This document shows, one piece after another, positions 1-8,315 of a DNA stretch of 25,270 bases. The first letter of the stretch is position 1, and each line of letters begins with the position of its first letter. The notes beneath the pieces are model-generated. The model did no database searches. It was not told the DNA's origin and worked only from the letters and a program-made list of their open reading frames with translations. This DNA is from Sutterella sp. (lineage in GTDB: Bacteria; Pseudomonadota; Gammaproteobacteria; Burkholderiales; Burkholderiaceae_F), in contig JAHHRH010000021.1 in the NCBI GenBank assembly GCA_020025915.1, forward strand, positions 1-25,270. The letters are read 5' to 3'. The position numbers and the translations under genes were made by a program.

Positions 1-2
1 TG

Positions 3-89
3 AAGAAGATTTCAGGCGTCAGTGTCATAAATGATCTCATTGTGGAGAACGACTCTGGTGCGATTTTGGGACAGATTTCACTCGCTTGA
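3..89 (+). CDS. possible C-terminal tail of an upstream gene (partial)
   Basis: An open frame enters from the left edge, runs 28 codons and stops with TGA at 87-89. Its composition (a hydrophobic stretch with VINDLIVEND in the middle, ending GQISLA) looks like protein rather than random sequence, but it is too short to place in a family. The start lies outside the window. It points towards the convergent helicase gene and would share the hairpin at 190-235 as a terminator. It may equally be non-coding. Confidence 0.2.
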   Translation, partial: KKISGVSVINDLIVENDSGAILGQISLA

Positions 90-189
90 AAACTGCCTTC
101 AATTGAACGTTGCACTTTTGGATAAGGAACTTATAAAGGCAGAGGCTTGTAGGGATTATTATGCGCTTGGCTACCATCCTCTTTCATGG

Positions 190-237
190 AAAAGCTCGCA
201 CAGTAGAGCGGTGGCTTGTTACATGGCGAGCTTTTTT
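190..237. terminator. bidirectional terminator-like hairpin
   Basis: A perfect 10-base inverted repeat, AAAAGCTCGC at 190-199 and GCGAGCTTTT at 226-235, encloses a 26-base loop. On the plus strand the arm runs into six T residues (232-237). On the minus strand the same stem ends in four U, just beyond the helicase stop codon at 255-257. It can therefore end the helicase transcript and any plus-strand transcript entering from the left. The loop is longer than usual for an intrinsic terminator, which lowers confidence. Confidence 0.55.
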
Positions 238-254
238 ATGTGATGTCGTGGCGT

Positions 255-3200
255 TTAAGCTCTCAGGCCTTCAGCTGTACGCCCTGCAAAGCTTGCGAAG
301 TCTTTGACAAATTTGTCATTGGCAATGTCGACATCGGTGAGATCCCAAGCTTTCCAAGATCCTTCACGAACGAGGGTGTAATTAGCAATGCCACGAGCAC
401 GAATGCCTTCAACGGATGGCATTTCAAAGCGCCAACCATTGTCTGCGAATAGTGCTTGCAAGAGGGGGAGCCCTTTGACCTCAATTGTCAGACGGTCAGT
501 GTGATGTGTGATATTAGGCGTCAGACCACGCGAAATACAAGCCTCAGAGATCGCATCGATCAGGAAGTTCACTGTGCGCTCTGTTGAGTTTGTTGGCGTT
601 TCAGTATTCGTGGTTTCATCGACAGTTGGCTCCACTTCGATGTGTAGATCGGTGGATTCTGCGACATGGACCTGTTCGAAGGTGATTTCTGTTGAGGCCG
701 TTTGTGTTTCTGCAGGTTCATCATCGCCTAAATCGGTGAGAGTCGGCAAGGACACTTTGACCGGGTCACGGAGTTCCGGGGTTAATGTAATGTCTGAATG
801 TTTGACTTCAAGGGGCACCAAAGCCGCTTCGGCATGCACCACAACGTTCTTCTCTTCTAATGCCGATGACGGAGAGTCGGTTGAGATGACTTGGTCATCC
901 GTCAAGACGTGATCCTCAACAAGCGTAAAGTGCGTCCCTTCTGTTGCCACAGACTGATTGGCGTCGCTCTCGAGCGTAGGTAGCGGTTCATGCGGTTCCA
1001 AAAGGGGCAGGTCGTTTTCAAGGCGACTCATGTTTTCGCGAATACGAGCTAAAAGGTCGTTCGTGTTCATAAGGGCCCTTGTTTCAGGATAGATACCTAG
1101 TTCAGTAAGGTCATGACACACGCGATCAATCGCAGCGTCAGGACGACGGAAGTACTCAGCACCACGAAGTCGAATGAATCGCCAACCGTTACGTTCAAGG
1201 ACGGTTTGACGTTCCATATCGTTTCGGATTTGGTCTTCGCCGTGATAGCGTTCACCGTCGCATTCAAGGGCAACGGCTTCACCTGCATAGCGAACCACCA
1301 TGTCAAGGCGATAGCTACCTACGTGGTGCTGTTGTTCAATATGATAACCACGGCGAATAAGTTCTTCAGCGACGCGCACCTCAAATTCACTATCCGCAGC
1401 TTCACGAATGGCTTCTGTATCAGGGTCACCGCGTTCGACTTCGGTGGCCCAGTCAAAGAGTGTACGACGGAGGTCGTCATGCTTTAATTGGGTGTTGGCA
1501 TCAAAGGAATGCACAATCCAAAGCTGATCACGGGCGCGACTCACAGCCACATTCCAACGCTTGCGAGCAGAGCCTTCAGTGCCTTCGCCTTCTTTACGCA
1601 AGATGACGCCTGGTGCAGCGGAGTCAACGAGAGACAATAAGATTACATCACGTTCGTCGCCTTGGAAGTCAGCCGAACTACCACATATCAGTTCACGTGC
1701 TTCAATTTCACGAGGGTCAAAGTTTTCAATCAGCAACTGATGGATGCGATTGATCTGTGTTGATCGACCGCTACGCATAGCGATGACACCAAAGGTTTTA
1801 CCGTCATAACGCGGATCAGCCATCATTGCCTTCAATAGACGAATGATGGTCTTCGCTTCTTCTTCGTTGGTCTTACCGTCGGTATAGGTGCCGTTCGTTC
1901 GCCACGGTATCAGTGCAGGCTTAAGTTTTGATGTCGATGTGTCACGCAACGGACGAATCGAACCGTTATAAGACAAACGATTCGAGTACCCAATGATTTC
2001 AGGCACGCAACGGAAGTGCTCAACGAGCATATGTGCTGGGAAGGCCATGCTCTGCACAAGGCCATAAATCGAGAGGCGAGAGTCATAGAGTTTGGGTTCT
2101 TTGACGTGTCCTTCAAGATACTGACGAGCAAGACTATCGACTGCAGTGTCGTTTGTCCCAATAGCAAGCGGCGTGACCTGCTTGTCGTCCCCCACCACAA
2201 TGACTTTTTGTCCCATATAAAGAATAGGTAATGCGGTCATATCGGCTTGACTTGCTTCGTCGATGATTATGATGTCGAACTTAGCTGCACTATTAAAGTT
2301 GAGTAGGGCATCCTGGAGCATCATGATCCAGACGGGTACGGCACGCTGGCATTCGGGGAGTAATCGATTGACTTCACGACGCCAGATCGCATGTTTCTTA
2401 CTCTTACCTGCAGCACGCTTCATATAGGTCGCGAGATAAGAGAGATGCGAGAGGGCAGGCGTCCCCTGTAGACGCTTTTTGACTTCGTACCACGCTTTGG
2501 TGGCAGCAAGCTGTGCGGTGCATTCACGAAGGTCGGCCGATAAACGCGTGCAATCGGCTTGTAGTTCTTCGAGTTCGACGGCGGTGTAATGCGAGTAGAG
2601 GCGTTCAAGTTGCTTCCAGCGCCAGGCTTCGTCAAGGTCACTCGAAGGGATTGTGTCTGTAAAGCCATCAAGTCCTATACGTAAAGCCATCGCCCAGTCA
2701 GGGGCCATGGCTTGAAGTTTTTCAAGTAAGACCTGACGTTGACGATAAACCTCACGTTCTTGACGATAGGTTTTGAGGGTTTCTAAACCTTTCGCCCAGG
2801 CCTCGGGATTCGTCAGAATCGCATTCGAGAGTTGCTCAACAATATAAGCGTGAGAGCAGTCACGGTTAAGCTGATCTTTGACGTTTTGACGCCAGGCGTG
2901 TAGCTGTTCGCGTTCCGTTTGTAGATAGACGTGCGAATGTACTGGCGTGATAATTTCTTTGATTAGTCGATGAGCAGCGTTCGCAGGATCTGCGTCTCGC
3001 ATCCAGTCTTTAGCTAACTGTTCAAGGGGTTCAGCGCGAATGCCAGCCTCAAGCCAGGAAGAAATAAAGGGCAAGAACGTCTGATGCCACCATTGGGCAG
3101 TGGCCGATAACGTCGTACCATAACGGGCTATGAGCATTTTGGCTGGATTAGCACCGTACGTCTCAAAGAGGGCAACGTGAGCACGTTCGGCAAGACGGTT

Positions 3201-5597
3201 CCAAGCTTCTTGGGTTTCGTGACGTGCTAAATGATAGCGAGCGACACGCAAAAGGTGATCAAAGGCTTCTGTCGTATCAGGACGACGAGCGTTGACTGTC
3301 ACAGCGGCGATCGCCGTATCGGCGTCACGCGCTTCACGGTTAAAGAGTCGAGCAAAGAAGCCGACACGTCCCTTGGGGTCATTTTGCTTGAACCATTCGG
3401 CTGCACGGATGATGGCTTCGAGATCTGCGTTGTCTGGCAACGTCACGGTGACGTTATCGATCATGGCGAGTCGGTCAACCTCAATCCCCATCTCTGCGGT
3501 CTTAGTTAACTGAGCTTCGAGTTGCGTAAAGGCATCAACGTAGCTAGGGTCCGTGAGTCCCATGTCGAAAGCCAAACGGCACATCGGGTCATCAAGCGTG
3601 CCGAATACTGAGCTATCTAACGATTGGGTCAATAAGTCGCGTTTTGCTTCGGGACAGGTGAGACATTCGCAACCATCTGAGGTGAAAACAAGGTAACGAT
3701 CGCCCGACGCTTCACGTCGGAATCCTAAAGCAATGGATGACTGCGTCTCTTGGGTGGCCAGGTGACGGGCATACATTTCGCGCATCGTGTCCGCATCTGG
3801 AAGTTGAGCGGGATCAGGCAAAGGTTCAACAAGATCGTGCGAAATGTCTGCTGGCCAACGACCGTTCGTGCGATAAAGCGTGACGAGTTCGTCGGTTGTC
3901 AAAGGCAAAGGGCCTTCAAGCACTTCGCCAGGGATAAGGCTTGAGAGCGTTTCTTCGTCAAGAAGGATCGAGGCGATTTCTGTAAGTGACAAAGATTCGC
4001 CTTGGTACGCAATGGTTTCTCGTTCACGGAGGCGCTGCGCATAAATACGCTGACGTCGGTCTCGTAAGGCTTCGTTTAGGCGCTGACGATCATCGGTGAG
4101 GACTTGAATGCGTGCTTCTAAGTCCGTCGTATTCATGGTGTTGAGGCGCGTCGTCAAGGCGGACGTGGTGCGCTCAAGGTCTTTGCGGTCACCAATCATC
4201 GTGACGCAAAGGGGCTGAATTTCTCGAGGTAGTTTGTCTTTGAGAACGGTCAACGCTTTCGCTGTGTGGCTCGTCACAAGGACTCGTTTGCCTTGCGCCA
4301 AAAAGTGCCCCAATAAGTTGGCAATGGTATGCGTTTTGCCGGTTCCAGGAGGGCCTTGCACGAGCACTACGTTATTGCGTTCAATCTCGCGAGCGATGGC
4401 AAGCTGCTCGCTATTGGCGGGCTTTGTGAGCAAAATCTCATCATCTTCACCAGCCGTCGCGGCGAGTTTGGCTTCTAATGTGTGTGTCGGATCAATATCA
4501 GGTGCGCTTGTTGGGTAGACATCGGGGCACACAATTTCTTTGAGGTGCTTTGGGACGTCACCAGTACGGGCAATTTCTTCACGAATGCTACGAATGGCTT
4601 CACGAACACCGCTTGGACGCAACTGTACTAAGAGTAACGGATGCGGTACAACGCGGAATTTTACGTCAGAGTCTGGTGCATCGGGTGCGGCATCCGCTTC
4701 ACGCCAACGCGCACTTGGGTGTAATCGCACGGCCATCGTTTGAAGGTAGTGCTCAAGCGTCGCGTTACCGATCAACGGCACATCGTGCCCTTCTTCCTCT
4801 AAGTACGCATCGACCGTTTGCGTCGCATCAAGCTGGATCCCATCATCAGCAAAGGGCTTTAAAACCTCAGTCAAAAAGCGAACGGCTTCATCGGGATTGC
4901 GACGAATTTCTAAGGTAGGCAGATTACGGCGGCTCGAGGTTAATTCAACGCTCAAAGGCTGCACTAAAAGTGGGTAGTGCGCAGCATTGGGATTTTCTGT
5001 TTTGGTCGAGTCTGAAATAAAACGATAGTTGCCTAAGACACATTCATAACGCAAGTTCGACTCTAAGACCATGTCACGCATGGTTTGGAATCGGTCAAAG
5101 AGTCGATTGTTGGCAAGAATCGGGGTACGTGCTTCGAGCCACGCCTGACGTTCATGGCGCCATTCTTCACGCACGGTTTTAAGTGTGGCACATAGCGCTT
5201 TTTGAGCGTCACGAATACTGTCGTTTAAGGCGTCAACAGGACGCGTAGCCTCTTGGTCCTCAGCTTCTAAAGCGTCTTCCACTTCACCCGGAAACGGTAA
5301 CCAGGTTTCTTCCCAGTTCGGATCGCGCCACGTACCTTCAACATAATCTAAGAGGGATTCAGGTAGCGACGGGCAGGGCAATAAGTCGAGCTTTTCAATA
5401 CGACAGATTAGATCTGGATCGCTTGACGACGGATCACCCACTTTGAGACCAGGCAACGCATGATTGAGTTCTTCAAGATCAAGCATCCAACTTGCTTGTG
5501 TGAGATTTTTGGTCACGGCCTGTCTAAGGCTCGTCACTTCTTCAACAAAGCTAAAGAGACTATTGATCGCAACACGTTGTTGGTCTGTGGTCGACAT
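255..5597 (-). CDS. giant SF1 helicase with Vsr/DUF559-type nuclease domain
   Basis: Predicted cytoplasmic nucleic-acid translocase and nuclease of about 1780 residues. Numbering here is from the upstream ATG at 5642. Walker A GPPGTGKT is at about 430-437, Walker B DEAS at about 1128, followed by a VVGDDKQ motif III-like segment, and VSRARD (motif VI) at about 1366. This order is typical of UPF1/Dna2-like SF1B helicases with AAA_11/AAA_12 halves. A PD-(D/E)XK fold of the Vsr/DUF559 kind follows at about 1418-1510, with YRLDMVV and ALECDGERYHG as the acidic core. An acidic, Thr/Glu-rich linker (about 1530-1690) leads to a C-terminal domain of about 100 residues that I do not recognise. The start at 5597 is preferred because AGGA at 5604-5607 lies 6 bases upstream; the in-frame ATG at 5642 lacks a Shine-Dalgarno site and would add 15 residues. 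The gene stands alone, with no methylase or partner beside it. Related helicase-nuclease proteins occur in phage-defence loci, so a defence role is possible, but DNA repair cannot be excluded. Confidence 0.85.
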   Translation of the reverse strand: MSTTDQQRVAINSLFSFVEEVTSLRQAVTKNLTQASWMLDLEELNHALPGLKVGDPSSSDPDLICRIEKLDLLPCPSLPESLLDYVEGTWRDPNWEETWLPFPGEVEDALEAEDQEATRPVDALNDSIRDAQKALCATLKTVREEWRHERQAWLEARTPILANNRLFDRFQTMRDMVLESNLRYECVLGNYRFISDSTKTENPNAAHYPLLVQPLSVELTSSRRNLPTLEIRRNPDEAVRFLTEVLKPFADDGIQLDATQTVDAYLEEEGHDVPLIGNATLEHYLQTMAVRLHPSARWREADAAPDAPDSDVKFRVVPHPLLLVQLRPSGVREAIRSIREEIARTGDVPKHLKEIVCPDVYPTSAPDIDPTHTLEAKLAATAGEDDEILLTKPANSEQLAIAREIERNNVVLVQGPPGTGKTHTIANLLGHFLAQGKRVLVTSHTAKALTVLKDKLPREIQPLCVTMIGDRKDLERTTSALTTRLNTMNTTDLEARIQVLTDDRQRLNEALRDRRQRIYAQRLRERETIAYQGESLSLTEIASILLDEETLSSLIPGEVLEGPLPLTTDELVTLYRTNGRWPADISHDLVEPLPDPAQLPDADTMREMYARHLATQETQSSIALGFRREASGDRYLVFTSDGCECLTCPEAKRDLLTQSLDSSVFGTLDDPMCRLAFDMGLTDPSYVDAFTQLEAQLTKTAEMGIEVDRLAMIDNVTVTLPDNADLEAIIRAAEWFKQNDPKGRVGFFARLFNREARDADTAIAAVTVNARRPDTTEAFDHLLRVARYHLARHETQEAWNRLAERAHVALFETYGANPAKMLIARYGTTLSATAQWWHQTFLPFISSWLEAGIRAEPLEQLAKDWMRDADPANAAHRLIKEIITPVHSHVYLQTEREQLHAWRQNVKDQLNRDCSHAYIVEQLSNAILTNPEAWAKGLETLKTYRQEREVYRQRQVLLEKLQAMAPDWAMALRIGLDGFTDTIPSSDLDEAWRWKQLERLYSHYTAVELEELQADCTRLSADLRECTAQLAATKAWYEVKKRLQGTPALSHLSYLATYMKRAAGKSKKHAIWRREVNRLLPECQRAVPVWIMMLQDALLNFNSAAKFDIIIIDEASQADMTALPILYMGQKVIVVGDDKQVTPLAIGTNDTAVDSLARQYLEGHVKEPKLYDSRLSIYGLVQSMAFPAHMLVEHFRCVPEIIGYSNRLSYNGSIRPLRDTSTSKLKPALIPWRTNGTYTDGKTNEEEAKTIIRLLKAMMADPRYDGKTFGVIAMRSGRSTQINRIHQLLIENFDPREIEARELICGSSADFQGDERDVILLSLVDSAAPGVILRKEGEGTEGSARKRWNVAVSRARDQLWIVHSFDANTQLKHDDLRRTLFDWATEVERGDPDTEAIREAADSEFEVRVAEELIRRGYHIEQQHHVGSYRLDMVVRYAGEAVALECDGERYHGEDQIRNDMERQTVLERNGWRFIRLRGAEYFRRPDAAIDRVCHDLTELGIYPETRALMNTNDLLARIRENMSRLENDLPLLEPHEPLPTLESDANQSVATEGTHFTLVEDHVLTDDQVISTDSPSSALEEKNVVVHAEAALVPLEVKHSDITLTPELRDPVKVSLPTLTDLGDDEPAETQTASTEITFEQVHVAESTDLHIEVEPTVDETTNTETPTNSTERTVNFLIDAISEACISRGLTPNITHHTDRLTIEVKGLPLLQALFADNGWRFEMPSVEGIRARGIANYTLVREGSWKAWDLTDVDIANDKFVKDFASFAGRTAEGLRA

Positions 5598-5705
5598 GTG
5601 GGGGTCCTGGTTTGTTTGAGGCTTTTTGTGAGGGTTGCTCATTCAAGTTGAGAATCAGCAGAAAGTATTGTACCTACCAATATAAAGAGAAGGTGATTCT
5701 AAAGT

Positions 5706-5798
5706 ATGTCAATGCACGAGTTTGATGTGAGTTATCGACTGTCAAAGGAAATAAGCGCGCGTTTTGATGCGCTATTTAAAGATGTTCTCATGGGCTAA
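5706..5798 (+). CDS. possible 30-residue small ORF
   Basis: ATG at 5706 opens a 30-codon frame ending TAA at 5796-5798. An AAGGTGA-like Shine-Dalgarno lies about 9 bases upstream. The product would start MSMHEFDVSYRLSKEIS and is mixed hydrophilic and amphipathic, without a signal peptide or membrane segment. It diverges from the helicase gene across the shared intergenic gap. It may be a small protein, a remnant of a longer gene, or chance. I recognise no family. Confidence 0.2.
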   Translation: MSMHEFDVSYRLSKEISARFDALFKDVLMG

Positions 5799-6231
5799 AC
5801 GGTAGCTAGGAACGTATTGTGATCTAAGAACAGGAATGATCCTTAAGAACAGATACTTCATAAGGATTTAAGCACACAATGTATATCCATGAGGCGCGTC
5901 AATAGGCTTTGTGGTTTGTTGCTTTTTGGCGATTCTAGGCCGCTTGTGAACGAGAGGCAAAGGGAGGGGTTTATCTTCTGTGTGATATACTTTCATGCCT
6001 ATAAACCTATTATTAAGGTATCACAATAAAAAACTTCCCTTGTTGTCATGATTTTATCCGCGCTTTGCTGAAGCGGATGTTCGTCAATGTTTACGGGTAC
6101 CGATCAATCGGTCGAAGTGAGAACACATCATGAAGAGGCAGGTGATAAGCTCGACCATGTCGCTACTTTTACCCAATTGCGGCGTAAAGCTTCGTCCTTT
6201 ATGGTGGAGATATAAGCCGCGCAGCTTTAGG
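5799..6231. other. gene-free intergenic stretch with short repeats
   Basis: I see no convincing gene here. It holds a direct repeat TAAGAACAG (about 5825 and 5843). It also holds an inverted repeat TGTGATA (5981-5987) / TATCACA (6019-6025) around an AT-rich spacer, and a hairpin-capable ATCCGC...GCGGAT near 6057-6080. The last 30 bases (AAGCCGCGCAGCTT, then AATCAGG...CCTGATT at 6234-6252) could form the hairpin end of the neighbouring IS200 element. No open frame shows a signal peptide that would supply the missing N terminus of the DUF4105 relic. Confidence 0.4.
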
Positions 6232-6621
6232 TTAATCAGGCGTCTCCTGATTTTCTATGTATGTCTTAATCTTCGAGAAGGGAGCTCCGCCGCAGCTTGG
6301 GGCGAAATACGAAGGCGAGCACAAGCAGGATCCAAAGCATCTTTCGAACCGAGTCTGCGATTGCTTTCGGAGCATTCGGCTAGAAACGCCCTTGAGGCTG
6401 TTGACGAGCTTCGAAACGGAAACACTGGGAGGATAGTTCACCAACAGGTGGACATGATCTCGCTCGCCGTTCATTTCGACAAGCTCTGCATTGAAATCGT
6501 TGCAGACGCTCTCAAAGATGTTTTTGAGGAATCCAAGTTGGTCTGCTGAAAAGCGTGTACGCCTGTATTTGGTCACGAAGACCCAATGAACGTGCATCAA
6601 GAATATACACTGCTTCGTCGA
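6232..6621 (-). pseudogene. tnpA: IS200/IS605-family TnpA, 5'-truncated
   Basis: This is a Y1 (HUH) single-strand transposase. Conserved signatures are HVHWVFVTKYRR near the N terminus, the metal-binding HUH motif DHVHLLV, KLVNSLKGVSSR, SPSYF, and a C-terminal YIENQETPD that carries the catalytic tyrosine. The catalytic residues look intact. Family proteins usually begin 10-15 residues before this block. Here the homologous frame continues upstream without an ATG (K-Q-C-I-F just before the TTG at 6600) and reaches a TAA at 6634-6636. Homology stops at about 6613-6621, exactly where DUF4105 sequence begins on the other strand, so the left end and the start codon appear to be lost. No TnpB gene is present. 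A protein starting at TTG 6600 (122 residues) could still be made, but without its left-end hairpin the element should not move on its own. Confidence 0.75.
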
Positions 6622-7677
6622 CTTGTGAGGCTTTTAAAGAATATCTGACCTATGTGTCACCTGACCATGTTTACTTGGTCTTTGTTTCAGAGTCCGAAAC
6701 ATCTCCTGTTTCATCGATGGGACATGTTTTTTGGTTTTAGAAGGGCGAACTCCCCAGGCTGGGGGGAAGCGTCATGCGATTGGTTTTGTCGCTGATGCTT
6801 CAGAGAACGCGTCTTTGTTGATCGGCTTTTTGACTGATCAATTGGTTGGTCGCTATGTCTTGATGCCTCATCGAGAGCTTATTGATGACTATGTCAAAAA
6901 AGAAGGACGTTCCGTCTGGGCGTACGAATTGACGATGACGGCTGAAGAAAGGCGACGGGACTCAATCGTGTCCTTGCGACGGCATCGAAAGATTTTCGTT
7001 ATCCAAAAGACCAATATTGGGTGACGCCTGCGGAATACACCATCTTTTTGAACCAAACTGGTCGAGTCAAAGGGGTTCCAGTGATCCCGTCTAAAGAAGA
7101 TCGTTATCGCTTGGAGCAACGATTACCTCTCAATCCTTTGGAGACGCCAAAAACGTCAAGATTGGGTATGGGAGTTGGACATGAAGTTAAGGTTGGCTGG
7201 GGTAGCGTGCTCACTTTCTTGCCATTTTCAACAGATCTCTATGAGGTAAATCCCTCTAAAACGAGTTTAAGTGAAATCAAATTTGGTGAAGTAGTGCTCA
7301 AGGTCTTTGATCGTCGCATGTGGCTCGAAGAAGTAACGCTAGTCAATATTCGCTCGATACCAAACCTCGAGATTTCGTCACTGAAACCCAATTTTGCGAT
7401 CAAGCTGCATGGTGACGTGGATAAGTCCCACACGTCATTACGCCCTGATGTGTCTGTCGGTACTGCGTTTTCTTGGGGAGAAACAGGGGTTAGACCATTT
7501 GCGTCAGTCGATGTTGGTGTCATGGGCGATCATCAAGTGCTTGGTTATGCCCTGGGTGAGTGTGGAGTCTTTATAAGTGGTTCAACCTTTGGTCTTATGT
7601 CTTTGTCTGTAGGTAGAGCTTGGTCAACAGGTGTTGTTGAAATGCGTGAAGCCGTAAGCGGATCATTGTGCTATTAA
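6616..7677 (+). pseudogene. DUF4105 (Lnb-like) membrane protein, decayed
   Basis: Three reading frames together spell a DUF4105-type protein. Frame 1 (about 6616-6735) carries CEAFKEYLTYVSPDHVYLVF and the family's SMGHVFWF box. Frame 2 (6735 to about 6955) carries GRYVLMPHRELIDDYV and WAYELTMTAEE. Frame 3 (about 6955-7677) carries VTPAEYTI, the IPSKEDRYRL segment and the C-terminal beta-rich RLGMGVGHE...LVNIRSIPNL barrel-like part. Each switch fits loss of one base. The stretch that normally holds the conserved NCSY motif, between DFRYPKDQYW and VTPAEY, is missing. The signal-peptide N terminus is absent because the truncated IS200 abuts the 5' side. Family members are envelope proteins of Gram-negative bacteria, usually of unknown role. 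The last frame (218 codons from GTG 7021) is open, but the gene as a whole is dead. Confidence 0.7.
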
Positions 7678-7776
7678 TTTTGTGTCATGGTGATAGTGGT
7701 TTTTTTGTCACTCGTTAGAAATCTATTCGTCAAAGGAGAAGATATCAAGTAAAATTCATGGCACTGAAACGCGTGC

Positions 7777-7847
7777 GGTACTGAATGAATGTTCAGTTTC
7801 TGTGATGGCGTCTTGGTACTGATAGGGCATTTTTGTACCGATATATT
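7777..7847. promoter_or_regulatory. candidate operator/promoter region of the ape operon
   Basis: The 195-base gap before the first ape gene contains a perfect inverted repeat ACTGAA-6-TTCAGT (7780-7797). It also has an 8-base direct repeat GGTACTGA (7777-7784 and 7815-7822) and a reverse copy GTACC (7835-7839) facing the second repeat. An AT-rich TATATT at 7842-7847 could be a -10 element, but no good -35 lies at the usual distance. Such repeats suggest binding of a dimeric, TetR- or MarR-like regulator, although no regulator gene is in the window. The whole operon has no other gap of this size, so its main promoter should lie here. Confidence 0.4.
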
Positions 7848-7873
7848 AAGGTGGTTCTAGGAGGATTTTAATC

Positions 7874-8278
7874 ATGGAACGTCGTGGTCTTTTGCTGGGT
7901 TTGGGTGGTGTCACCTTGTTGGCTTTGACGGGTTGTGGCACGGTGCCGAAAGTCGTGACGGAACAGGTCATGGTGTCTGACGGTGAATTGCGTCGCTCTA
8001 TTTTGAAGAGCGCGGCTGATATCGGTTGGACGGTTGTTAAGGACGTACCAGGTCGCATTCGTTTGCGCTACACGAAGCAGTCTGTTCATACGCTCGTGGT
8101 TGATGTGACCTACACGAAGGGGCAGTTTGTGATTACGCCAGTTGCTGAAGGTTCCTCTTTGATCGACGAAAAGGGTAAGGCGCATCGTAAGGTTAACAGC
8201 TGGACGCAGAACTTGGCTCGTCATATTCGTGAGGACGCTAATCGGCATTTCGTTCGCGGTAAGCCCGAAACGAATTAA
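7874..8278 (+). CDS. apeA: small lipoprotein opening the ape operon (ApeA position)
   Basis: A 134-residue protein with a type II signal peptide: arginines at 3-4, a hydrophobic run, then the lipobox LTGC (Cys at about 21). The mature part is basic and beta-rich (RIRLRYTKQSVHTLVVDV), without a known catalytic motif. A strong AGGAGG (7859-7864), 9 bases ahead of the ATG, fixes the start. It is the first gene after the repeat-rich regulatory gap and lies 37 bases before the methyltransferase. APE clusters typically begin with a small lipoprotein of this type, presumably acting at the envelope where the aryl polyene lipid is assembled. The symbol rests on position only, and the molecular function is unknown. 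Confidence 0.75.
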   Translation: MERRGLLLGLGGVTLLALTGCGTVPKVVTEQVMVSDGELRRSILKSAADIGWTVVKDVPGRIRLRYTKQSVHTLVVDVTYTKGQFVITPVAEGSSLIDEKGKAHRKVNSWTQNLARHIREDANRHFVRGKPETN

Positions 8279-8315
8279 TCATTTATCAAACATCAATTAG
8301 AGCAAGTCCCTTCAA

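Noticed and set aside
5679..5712. TTGACA / TATATT as a promoter for the helicase gene on the minus strand
   Set aside because: The spacer is 22 bases, too long for a sigma-70 promoter, and no better -10 lies at 16-18 bases.
6130..6549. 139-codon plus-strand open frame
   Set aside because: It lies antisense to the IS200 TnpA gene, whose HUH and YIENQ motifs are clear; the plus-strand translation shows no family pattern.
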